A DNA stretch of 5,051 nt, taken from Desulfurococcales archaeon. Its GTDB lineage: Archaea > Thermoproteota > Thermoprotei_A > Sulfolobales > NBVN01. Below, in pieces: positions 1 through 5,051 of the stretch (within the stretch, counting starts at the first letter, position 1; each line of letters starts with the position of its first letter). Below the pieces are notes generated by a model, which saw only the letters and a list, made by a program, of their open reading frames with translations, was not told the DNA's origin and did no database searches. A program made the position numbers and the translations under genes. Where the stretch lies: contig JAGGUC010000008.1 in NCBI GenBank assembly GCA_021158735.1, positions 1 through 5,051 on the forward strand, in the 5' to 3' direction.

Positions 1-593
1 CATTTGAAATAGCTGATGAAGTAGGCGTCCCTGACTGGGTCGTAGTACCTGTTGGTAACGGGGGCAATATATCAGCTATATGGAAGGGGTTTAAGGAACT
101 TAAGGAGGCTGGCCTCGTAGGTAGGCTTCCTAAACTAGCGGGGGTGCAGGCCGCTGGTGCAGCACCTCTTGCAAAGGCTTTCAGGGAAGGACTTGGTAAG
201 CCGGAATTCGTGGACAACCCGGAGACCGTAGCTACTGCCATAAGGATCGGGAGGCCCGTCAATTGGCCTAGGGCCCTACGGGCCGTCAGGGAGAGTAGGG
301 GTGTACTTACTGCGGTCACTGACGATGAAATACTTAAGGCTCAGGAGCTACTTGCCAGGCTTGAGGGCTTAGGTGTTGAGCCAGCTAGTGCAGCCTCACT
401 AGCAGGGCTCATTAAGCTGAGGGAGGAGGGCGTGATCGATGCTGATGAAACCGTAGTGTTGGTGGCTACTGGGCACGCACTGAAGGATCCTGACGTCACC
501 CAGTACCACTCAGTAAGATCCTTCGAAGTTAGGGGTGAGGACGTCCTAACATTAATACGTGAACTCACAGATTCCGTAACAGGAAGCAGGTGA
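1..593 (+). CDS. thrC: threonine synthase, C-terminal part (5' end outside window)
   Basis: This PLP-dependent cytosolic enzyme converts O-phosphohomoserine to threonine plus phosphate, the last step of the pathway. The first complete codon is at base 3, giving 196 residues before TGA at 591-593, so somewhat less than half of a usual archaeal threonine synthase (about 350 residues) is missing. Visible motifs, numbered from base 3: the PLP-phosphate loop GNGGN at residues 18-22, within PVGNGGNISAIWKGF; the EPASAASLAGL segment of the fold-type II PLP family; and TGHALKDPD at 156-164, matching the family's TGHGLKDPD with one Gly-to-Ala change. The PLP-binding lysine lies upstream of the window. 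An in-frame GTG at 144 is internal, because homology runs through it from the window edge. The next start codon (606) is 12 bases past the stop, and four other threonine-pathway genes follow. Other PLP fold-type II enzymes (threonine deaminase, cysteine synthase) fit less well given the TGHxLKDPD signature and the neighbours. Confidence 0.96.
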   Translation, partial: FEIADEVGVPDWVVVPVGNGGNISAIWKGFKELKEAGLVGRLPKLAGVQAAGAAPLAKAFREGLGKPEFVDNPETVATAIRIGRPVNWPRALRAVRESRGVLTAVTDDEILKAQELLARLEGLGVEPASAASLAGLIKLREEGVIDADETVVLVATGHALKDPDVTQYHSVRSFEVRGEDVLTLIRELTDSVTGSR

Positions 594-599
594 GGTGAT
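592..599 (+). promoter_or_regulatory. Shine-Dalgarno site GAGGTGAT upstream of ATG 606
   Basis: Eight bases match the complement of the archaeal 16S rRNA 3' tail (GAGGTGATCC), with six bases between the site and the ATG at 606. It overlaps the thrC stop codon. This is the main evidence that translation really begins at 606, far upstream of the conserved homoserine kinase core. A four-codon mini-frame (ATG 598 to TGA 607-609) overlaps the same spot and is probably incidental. Confidence 0.6.
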
Positions 600-605
600 G
601 TATTC

Positions 606-1739
606 ATGACTACGTTAAGTCTAGGGACTTGGGGGGTAATATTTAAAAGAATACCTAATGTAGTTATTGCTGGTGATAACGATGCGCCAAATGCTGTAGG
701 GTTTAGGGAAAGCACCCTACATTCTAAGTCAAATCTGATCAGTAATTCAGGTAATTCACGCGACATAAGTTCTAAGGCATCATTGCGGCAGATTAGAGGT
801 GAAAGAGAAGTAAGAGTAGTTGTTGAGGCACCGGCCTCAATAGCTAACTTAGGACCGGGATTCGATGTACTCGCTATGGCTATTGACGGCTTCAAAGACG
901 TTGTTAAACTTGTCGTTAAGCCCGGTTCAGGCAGGATCGTAGTCAAGGTTGAAGGCATTAAAGTACCTGAAGGTAAGGAGAATGTAGCCTACGGCGTGAT
1001 CGAGGAGGCTATTGAGAGGTACCAGCTCCGCAACATGGACTTCAATGTTAAGGTAGTGAAAGGTGTGCCCCCGGCCTCCGGTCTGGGGAGTTCTGGCACT
1101 ACCGCAGCAGCAACAGCTTATGCTGTCTCTGTTGCTGCTGGATTAAACCTGACTACCAGCGAGTTAGTGAGGCTTTCCGGGGCTGGCGAAGCCGTAGTGG
1201 CTGGGACACCGCACTACGACAACGTTTCAGCCAGCATCCTAGGTGGTGTGGTGCTGATCGATCCTGCGGGACTATGTATCTACAAGATCAAGGTTGGCAG
1301 GGAGTTCTGGATCGCTGTAGTGTCGCCGAACATACCTAAAGGCCCTAAGAAGACCTTCATAGCCAGAGCTGTCTTACCCAGGAAGATCGAGTTACCCCTA
1401 CTTGTTAAGCAGGCAGGTAACCTAGCTAAGCTCGTGCATGCACTACACGTAGGTGACTTAGAGAGCTTCGGCACGGCGGTCTCAGCCGACTACGTTGTGG
1501 AGCCGCATAGGGCGAAGCTAATACCTAAGTACTGGGATCTCAAGAGATTAGCTCTTGAGAGTGGTGCACTGGGCTTCAACATAGCTGGCGCAGGACCCTC
1601 AGTATTCTCAATCCACAGGAGTGAGTCTGAGGCTAGGGAGGTCGGTGAGCTGATGCTGAAGTACTTGAGGAGTTCAGGTATAGATGCCTCACTCTACGTA
1701 ACTAAGGTATTAGACCAGGGTGTGAAAGTTCTGGGGTGA
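606..1739 (+). CDS. thrB: homoserine kinase (GHMP family), with unusual N-terminal extension
   Basis: It phosphorylates homoserine with ATP to O-phosphohomoserine, the substrate of the upstream threonine synthase. From ATG 606 the product has 377 residues. The family core starts near residue 69 (base 810; VRVVVEAPASIANLGPGFDV), leaving 309 residues, the usual length. GHMP motifs: APASIANLGPGFD at about 75-87; the phosphate-binding loop PPASGLGSSGTT at 155-166; HYDNV at 203-207, the homoserine kinase HxDNV motif, followed by SAS where many bacterial relatives have AP; and the C-terminal GAGPS at 328-332. Residues 1-68 are rich in Ser and Asn, show no family similarity I recognise, and use CGC and CGG for Arg, unlike the AGG-rich core. 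ATG 606 has an excellent Shine-Dalgarno site. TTG 783 (318 residues) is the only other canonical in-frame start and has only a weak site (AAGG, 774-777). The product is certain; the start is not. The stop overlaps the hom ATG as TGATG. Confidence 0.93.
   Translation: MTTLSLGTWGVIFKRIPNVVIAGDNDAPNAVGFRESTLHSKSNLISNSGNSRDISSKASLRQIRGEREVRVVVEAPASIANLGPGFDVLAMAIDGFKDVVKLVVKPGSGRIVVKVEGIKVPEGKENVAYGVIEEAIERYQLRNMDFNVKVVKGVPPASGLGSSGTTAAATAYAVSVAAGLNLTTSELVRLSGAGEAVVAGTPHYDNVSASILGGVVLIDPAGLCIYKIKVGREFWIAVVSPNIPKGPKKTFIARAVLPRKIELPLLVKQAGNLAKLVHALHVGDLESFGTAVSADYVVEPHRAKLIPKYWDLKRLALESGALGFNIAGAGPSVFSIHRSESEAREVGELMLKYLRSSGIDASLYVTKVLDQGVKVLG
641..648 (+). promoter_or_regulatory. possible archaeal TATA box ATTTAAAA upstream of thrB core
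   Basis: The box lies in a local A/T-rich patch preceded by GGGGTAAT, a possible BRE-like region. Archaeal transcription usually starts 25-27 bases past the box centre, so a start near base 670 is predicted. That would give a leader of about 110 bases to TTG 783, or about 140 to the family core at 810, and would let thrB-hom-AK-asd be transcribed without thrC. It is in conflict with translation from ATG 606 unless both are used. The evidence is sequence pattern only. Confidence 0.35.
695..721 (+). other. inverted repeat / potential RNA hairpin in thrB 5' region
   Basis: TGTAGGGT (695-702) and ACCCTACA (714-721) are perfect 8-base complements separated by an 11-base loop. The stem has four G-C pairs. 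No U-run follows directly, so it is not an obvious terminator. It could be a leader RNA structure or a protein-binding dyad lying downstream of the possible TATA box at 641-648. It falls in the stretch with no recognisable homoserine kinase similarity. Confidence 0.4.
742..758 (+). repeat. short tandem direct repeat GTAATTCA x2
   Basis: GTAATTCA occurs at 742-749 and again at 751-758, with one base between. A second pair, TTCTAAG at 722-728 and 770-776, flanks it. These lie between the hairpin and the homoserine kinase core. They may be remnants of local duplication or regulator half-sites, or chance; no function can be assigned. Confidence 0.3.
796..802 (+). promoter_or_regulatory. Shine-Dalgarno-like GAGGTGA facing a non-start GTA codon at 810
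   Basis: GAGGTGA is a seven-base match to the complement of the archaeal 16S tail. Seven bases later, at 810, begins the exact codon where the homoserine kinase family core starts (reading VRVVVEAPAS), but the codon is GTA rather than GTG or ATG. This looks like an ancestral or cryptic start site. A minimal frame, GTG 799 to TAA 811-813, overlaps it and is probably incidental. Confidence 0.4.
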
Positions 1740-2776
1740 TGAGGTTGGTCAGGGTAGTTAGGTTAGCCCTCATAGGTTTCGGTACTGTAGGGAGGTCACT
1801 AGCTAAGTTAGTGGCACTCAAGAACAAGTTGATTGAAGAGAAGTATGGGGTCAGACTGAGCATTGTAGCTGTTGCTGACTCGGGTGGCGCTGTAGTCAAG
1901 GAGGACGGTCTCACACCGTATGAGTTGCTGAGGCTGTGTGAGCTACCCAGATCAGCTATGAGTACGTTCACCCCTTACGGGCTGCCTGGCGCTGGGGTCA
2001 GAGAGATCTACAGTAGGGTGTTACCTGACATTCACGTTGAGGCGACACCGTCAAACTACGTAGATGGTGAGCCGGGAGTGAGTAACGTACTCTACGCCCT
2101 AGAAAGCGGTGTGCATGTAGTGTCATGCAATAAAGCTCCGTTTGTCCTGAGGTACAGGGACGTAATGGACTCAGCATCTAGGAAGGGGGTTAAGGTGGGG
2201 TTCAAGGCCACCGTAATGGCTGGGACACCCCTGATCGACCTGCTAATGAGTCTGAAGGGCTATGAGGTTGAGGGCTTAGAGGGTATACTTAACGGTACGA
2301 CGAACTTCATACTAACTGAAATGCATGAGAACCTAGTCACTTATGAAGAAGCCCTCAAAAAAGCCCAGCTAATGGGGATCGCTGAGTCTAACCCAGACCT
2401 CGACGTTAAGGGGTGGGATCCGGCCGCTAAGCTAGTCATAATATCGAATGTCCTGGGCAAGCCCGTGAAGCTAGGTGACGTAGTCAGAGAAGACCTGTCT
2501 AGACTTGATGTTAGGGAGGTATTCATGGCTGTTAAGGAGGGCTCAGTGTTCAAGTTTATTGCTGCACTAGACCTCAGAGAGGGCAGGGCTTCAGTTAAGC
2601 TAATTAAGGTTCCGAGGGAGGACGTGTTTGCCTCCGTTACGGGAACGCTGAACGCTGTGAGAATTAGGACAGACGTTAATGAGATCACTATAGTAGGTAA
2701 GGGTGCTGGAGGTCCTGAGACAGCACACTCAGTACTGGATGACGTCTTAACAGTGGCTCAGGAGGTGAGGAGCTGA
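1739..2776 (+). CDS. hom: homoserine dehydrogenase, monofunctional, no ACT domain
   Basis: It reduces aspartate semialdehyde to homoserine with NAD(P)H, the committed step of the threonine/methionine branch. With ATG 1739 the product has 345 residues. GTG 1736, one codon earlier, is possible, but the ATG forms a TGATG overlap with the thrB stop. Domains: N-terminal Rossmann fold with GFGTVG at 13-18; the conserved Asn-Lys pair at 131-132 (SCNKAP); the family signature GILNGTTNFIL around 183-192; and the catalytic region ESNPDLDVKGWDPAAK, with Glu216, Asp227 and Lys231 spaced exactly like Glu208, Asp219 and Lys223 of the yeast enzyme. The C-terminal GKGAGGPETAHSVLDDV closes the cofactor site. 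The protein ends there, so the ACT domain that gives threonine feedback in many bacterial enzymes is absent. It is not fused to aspartate kinase, which is the separate next gene. Translation is probably coupled to thrB. Confidence 0.96.
   Translation: MRLVRVVRLALIGFGTVGRSLAKLVALKNKLIEEKYGVRLSIVAVADSGGAVVKEDGLTPYELLRLCELPRSAMSTFTPYGLPGAGVREIYSRVLPDIHVEATPSNYVDGEPGVSNVLYALESGVHVVSCNKAPFVLRYRDVMDSASRKGVKVGFKATVMAGTPLIDLLMSLKGYEVEGLEGILNGTTNFILTEMHENLVTYEEALKKAQLMGIAESNPDLDVKGWDPAAKLVIISNVLGKPVKLGDVVREDLSRLDVREVFMAVKEGSVFKFIAALDLREGRASVKLIKVPREDVFASVTGTLNAVRIRTDVNEITIVGKGAGGPETAHSVLDDVLTVAQEVRS
2761..2768 (+). promoter_or_regulatory. Shine-Dalgarno site GGAGGTGA for aspartate kinase
   Basis: This strong match to the 16S tail complement lies within the last codons of hom, nine bases before ATG 2778. 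It fixes the kinase start and shows that the kinase can be initiated independently although the genes are separated by a single base. Confidence 0.75.
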
Positions 2777-2777
2777 A

Positions 2778-3893
2778 ATGAGGTACTTAAAGGTGGTTAA
2801 GATAGGTGGGTCGCTCCTGAAGAGTGGTGAGTCGTACCTATCAGTAGCAGAGAAGATCAGGGAGAAGTTCATTGAGCAGGGCTCCAGGGTAGTTACAGTG
2901 GTTTCAGCCATGAACGGTGTAACGGATGACTTGATAAGGTCTCTTGCTGGGTCAGGTAGTGCCCTAGGCAGGGTTGTGGAGAAGTACACTACTGCAGCAG
3001 AGTACTTGGGCAGGCGTAGACTCAAGGACAGGGTTGAGGACGAACTACGTAAGCTCAAGCTAGCTCTCGAAGTAGGTCACGTACACGACCCAGCACTGAG
3101 GGATCTGGTGCTCTCATTCGGCGAGAAATTGAGTAAGATCCTGCTTGTTGAGGCTCTCCACCACGCAGGCGTCATGGCTGTAGGACTCGATGCTACCGAG
3201 ATCATTAAGACCGATGCAACCCACGGGAACGCCTTGATAAAGTACCGCGAGACCTCGGTCAGACTGAGGAACTACGTCGTTCCATTGCTGGAGGAGGGGG
3301 CGATCCCGGTTATTGAGGGCTTCATAGGGTCTACATCGGGTGGTGATGTAACTACTTTAGGGCGTGGGGGCTCAGACTATACCGCCGCCGCTGTAGCGGC
3401 ACTGCTGAGGGCTTTAGAGGTGCACATAATTACTGATGTCCCAGGGATCATGTCAGCTGACCCGAGGTATGTTAAGTCAGCGCGTGTAGTACCCGAAATG
3501 AGTTACAGGGAAGCCATCGAGGCGTCACTGTATGGCTGCAAGCGCCTTCATCCAAGGACGTTCCACCCACTCACCCTCGTCCATGAGTGTAGAGTATACG
3601 TGGGTTCTTGGAGGGAGAGCACACTCATAACTAGAGTATCTAGTAGGTGCTGTAGGGGGCCCAAGTTAGTGACATTCAAGCTTAAGGGGAGGTATGCCTA
3701 TGTAGCACTGGTAGGTGACGGCGTGAGTGAGCACGGGCTGGTCAGTAAGGTGGTTGATCTTCTGAAGTACGCTGGACTTCAGTACGATGGAATATATGCA
3801 TTCATGAGCAGGCCCTCCATAGTCCTAATGTTTGAGGAGCAGGTTCTGGGTAGGGCACTAAACACACTGCATGACCTAGTTGTTGAGGGGTGA
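2778..3893 (+). CDS. lysC: aspartate kinase with shortened regulatory region
   Basis: It phosphorylates aspartate with ATP to 4-phospho-aspartate, the first step of the pathway. The product has 371 residues from ATG 2778, supported by the Shine-Dalgarno site at 2761-2768. Amino-acid kinase fold motifs in order: KIGGS at 8-12 (usually KFGGS/T, with the ATP-contacting Lys kept); VSAMNGVTDDL at 42-52; SFGEKLS at 113-119; GFIGSTSGGDVTTLGRGGSDYTA at 181-203; TDVPGIMSADPR at 219-230; MSYREA at 241-246; and LHPRT at 257-261. All main catalytic-domain motifs are present, so the enzyme should be active. After HPRT only 110 residues remain. One ACT-like unit can be read at about 296-371 (VALVGDGVSEHGLVSKVVDLLKYAG, then a strand and helix), whereas aspartate kinases usually carry two ACT units and exceed 400 residues. 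Feedback control may therefore differ. The symbol is by family; nothing in the window links it to lysine. Its TGA is followed by the asd ATG after five bases. Confidence 0.95.
   Translation: MRYLKVVKIGGSLLKSGESYLSVAEKIREKFIEQGSRVVTVVSAMNGVTDDLIRSLAGSGSALGRVVEKYTTAAEYLGRRRLKDRVEDELRKLKLALEVGHVHDPALRDLVLSFGEKLSKILLVEALHHAGVMAVGLDATEIIKTDATHGNALIKYRETSVRLRNYVVPLLEEGAIPVIEGFIGSTSGGDVTTLGRGGSDYTAAAVAALLRALEVHIITDVPGIMSADPRYVKSARVVPEMSYREAIEASLYGCKRLHPRTFHPLTLVHECRVYVGSWRESTLITRVSSRCCRGPKLVTFKLKGRYAYVALVGDGVSEHGLVSKVVDLLKYAGLQYDGIYAFMSRPSIVLMFEEQVLGRALNTLHDLVVEG
3885..3893 (+). promoter_or_regulatory. Shine-Dalgarno site GAGGGGTGA deciding the asd start
   Basis: The GGGGTGA core ends with the aspartate kinase stop codon and lies five bases before ATG 3899. 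This favours ATG 3899 over the in-frame GTG at 3890, which would overlap the site itself. Confidence 0.6.
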
Positions 3894-3898
3894 GTCAC

Positions 3899-4957
3899 AT
3901 GAAGTACAGAGTCTGTGTCTTAGGGGCTACGGGCCTTGTTGGCCAGAGGTTCGTCTCGCTGCTGGCTAGACACCCGTGGTTTGAGCTGGAGATCCTGACG
4001 GCCTCTAAGAAGTACGTGGGGATGAAGTATGGTGAGGTAGTGAACTGGGTAATTGATGACCTCATGCCGGAGAATGTGAGAGAGATCGAGATCTCTTCAG
4101 TAGATCCTGAAGTAATTGCTAGGGAGAAGCCAGACATAGCATTCTCTGCTCTTCCATCGGATGTAGCTGCGGAGGTTGAGGTCGAGCTACTTAAGAGAGG
4201 CATTAACATAGTCTCGAACGCAAGCCCTATGAGGATGGATCCCGACGTACCACTCCTGAACCCTGAGGTTAATGCCGACCACCTAGAACTCGTGAAACAG
4301 CAGGTCAGGAGGGGGTGGAAAGGAATCCTGGCTAAGGTACCTAACTGCAGTACAGCAATACTTACTTTAGCACTAAAGCCCATAGCCGATGAACTCGGAA
4401 TTAAGAGGGTTATTGTATCCACCGTGCAGGCAGTATCTGGAGCTGGCTTCAGGGGTGTGCCGTCGGTTGCTATTCTGGATAACGTCATACCGTACATTAA
4501 GGGTGAGGAAGATAAAGTTGAGAGGGAGACGCTGAAGATCTTAGGCAGTATTGAGGAAGGTAAGGTAAGGTACGCTGACATCGGAGTCACAGCAAGCTGC
4601 CAGAGGGTCATGGTACTTGATGGTCACCTAGAGGCTGTATTTGTTGAGACTTCCAAGAAGACTACTGCCGAGGAAGTTAAGGAGGTACTCAGGGAGTTCA
4701 GAGGCAATAAAATCAGAGGGATGAACTTACCTACAGCTCCCAGCGAGCCAGTCGTTGTTAAGGAGGAGCCCGACAGACCTCAGCCAAGACTTGACAGGAT
4801 GGCGGGCAGGGGTATGAGCGTAGTGGTTGGCAGGGTCAGGGAGGATAAGGTACTTGGTGGTGTGAAGTTCGTTGTGCTGGGGCACAATACCGTGAGGGGT
4901 GCTGCAGGTACTGCCGTACTGATTGCGGAGTTAATTACTAGGGAGGGCTTAATTTAA
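3899..4957 (+). CDS. asd: aspartate-semialdehyde dehydrogenase (archaeal/fungal type)
   Basis: It reduces 4-phospho-aspartate to aspartate semialdehyde with NADPH, releasing phosphate; this is the second pathway step, linking the preceding kinase with hom. From ATG 3899 the product has 352 residues (355 from GTG 3890), the usual length. Features: N-terminal Rossmann motif GATGLVG at residues 9-15; the strand-turn segment DIAFSALPSDVA; SNASPMRMDPDVPLLNPEVN, typical of the archaeal/fungal branch; the catalytic Cys150 in PNCST at 148-152; SGAGFRGVPS near 180-189; Arg236 and the acid/base His243 in CQRVMVLDGHLEAVFVE; and the C-terminal cofactor segment GHNTVRGAAG at 338-347. All expected catalytic residues are present. 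It is the last gene of the cluster within the window and is followed by A/T-rich intergenic DNA. The related N-acetyl-gamma-glutamyl-phosphate reductase is less likely, given these motifs and the neighbours. Confidence 0.97.
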   Translation: MKYRVCVLGATGLVGQRFVSLLARHPWFELEILTASKKYVGMKYGEVVNWVIDDLMPENVREIEISSVDPEVIAREKPDIAFSALPSDVAAEVEVELLKRGINIVSNASPMRMDPDVPLLNPEVNADHLELVKQQVRRGWKGILAKVPNCSTAILTLALKPIADELGIKRVIVSTVQAVSGAGFRGVPSVAILDNVIPYIKGEEDKVERETLKILGSIEEGKVRYADIGVTASCQRVMVLDGHLEAVFVETSKKTTAEEVKEVLREFRGNKIRGMNLPTAPSEPVVVKEEPDRPQPRLDRMAGRGMSVVVGRVREDKVLGGVKFVVLGHNTVRGAAGTAVLIAELITREGLI

Positions 4958-4978
4958 TTAATGAGTTTATTTAGAGCT

Positions 4979-4998
4979 GGTATTTAATCGTAAATACC
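4979..4998 (+). promoter_or_regulatory. perfect palindrome GGTATTTA-ATCG-TAAATACC, possible operator
   Basis: The two 8-base arms are exact inverted copies around a four-base centre. The stem has only two G-C pairs, so a strong RNA hairpin terminator is unlikely. A two-fold symmetric 20-bp site immediately upstream of a TATA-like box suits binding by a dimeric archaeal regulator (for example of the Lrp or MarR kind). The regulator's identity is unknown. Confidence 0.45.
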
Positions 4999-5002
4999 TA
5001 TG

Positions 5003-5010
5003 TATTAAAA
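5003..5010 (+). promoter_or_regulatory. possible TATA box TATTAAAA for a downstream gene
   Basis: The A/T box lies four bases past the palindrome. A start about 26 bases from its centre would fall near 5033, a few bases before the GTG/ATG at 5036-5041. That fits a leaderless or near-leaderless gene, a common arrangement in Crenarchaeota. The gene itself cannot be confirmed because only five codons are visible. Confidence 0.3.
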
Positions 5011-5051
5011 AGCAAGCCACCTACTAACTTCACTAGTGATGTTCTATGGTC

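Larger units (their letters stand above)
4958..5051. other. A/T-rich intergenic region after asd
   Basis: This stretch is clearly richer in A/T than the genes and holds no complete gene. It contains TTAATTAA around the asd stop, short T-rich runs (TTTATTT at 4966-4972) that could end transcription, the palindrome at 4979-4998, a TATA-like box near 5003-5010, and a GTGATG at 5036-5041 that is open to the window edge (VMFYG) but too short to judge. Confidence 0.6.

Noticed and set aside
144..593. A separate 149-residue gene starting at GTG 144
   Set aside because: The same frame reads upstream through the PLP loop GNGGN to the window edge, so this is the interior of threonine synthase and not a new start.
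341..958. 205-codon open frame on the - strand across the thrC/thrB junction
   Set aside because: It is antisense to the conserved thrC C-terminus and thrB core, the translation is Ser/Thr/Leu-rich with no recognisable motif, and it crosses two real genes. It is a mirror of codon bias.
1280..3058. Four shorter - strand frames (1280-1474, 1702-1971, 2341-2688, 2747-3058)
   Set aside because: All are antisense to thrB, hom or aspartate kinase coding sequence and show no protein motif.
3552..3893. Frameshift or deletion truncating aspartate kinase
   Set aside because: The frame is intact, the ACT-like unit reaches the stop, and the stop is integrated with the asd ribosome site. The shortness looks like a domain-level difference, not a fresh break.
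3895..4611. 238-codon open frame on the - strand within asd
   Set aside because: It lies wholly antisense to well-supported asd, with no motif and the low-complexity Ser/Thr-rich composition typical of a reverse-frame shadow.
4951..4962. TTAATTAA and surrounding A/T run as a special site
   Set aside because: A short A/T-only palindrome at the end of a gene is expected by chance in such composition.
1..5051. tRNA or rRNA genes, CRISPR arrays, insertion sequences or integrase attachment sites
   Set aside because: I saw no cloverleaf, regularly spaced repeats, transposase motifs or terminal inverted repeats. Nearly all of the window is housekeeping coding sequence.

Overview
The window is a compact, same-strand cluster of amino-acid biosynthesis genes. 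It runs from aspartate to threonine and is almost certainly from a hyperthermophilic or thermophilic archaeon, most likely a crenarchaeote (Thermoproteota). The evidence for this is: genes touching or overlapping by a base or so; Shine-Dalgarno sites matching GAGGTGAT, the complement of the archaeal 16S 3' tail; Arg coded mostly by AGG and Ile often by ATA; A/T-rich boxes of archaeal TATA type; and enzymes of archaeal type (a GHMP-family homoserine kinase, a short stand-alone homoserine dehydrogenase, and an archaeal/fungal-type aspartate-semialdehyde dehydrogenase). I cannot name the genus.

Layout, all on the + strand: 1-593 is the C-terminal part of threonine synthase (thrC, cut by the window edge). 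606-1739 is homoserine kinase (thrB); its family core begins only around base 810, behind an unusual stretch of about 200 bases. 1739-2776 is homoserine dehydrogenase (hom), overlapping thrB by one base. 2778-3893 is aspartate kinase (lysC-type) with a shortened C-terminal regulatory region. 3899-4957 is aspartate-semialdehyde dehydrogenase (asd). 4958-5051 is an A/T-rich intergenic stretch with a perfect 8-bp palindrome and a TATA-like box, which may lead into a further gene beyond the edge.

Together the five enzymes make the whole route: aspartate -> aspartyl phosphate (kinase) -> aspartate semialdehyde (asd) -> homoserine (hom) -> O-phosphohomoserine (thrB) -> threonine (thrC). The genes lie roughly in reverse order of the reactions. 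The spacing suggests a single transcript with tightly linked translation, except at the thrC/thrB junction.

The pathway itself is well known, and I see no new system in the sense of an undescribed defence or mobile element. The parts that deserve a second look are the thrC/thrB junction (594-815: N-terminal extension or leader, possible internal promoter, hairpin, and a start site that looks as though it lost its start codon), the aspartate kinase that appears to have only one ACT-like unit, and the palindrome after asd.
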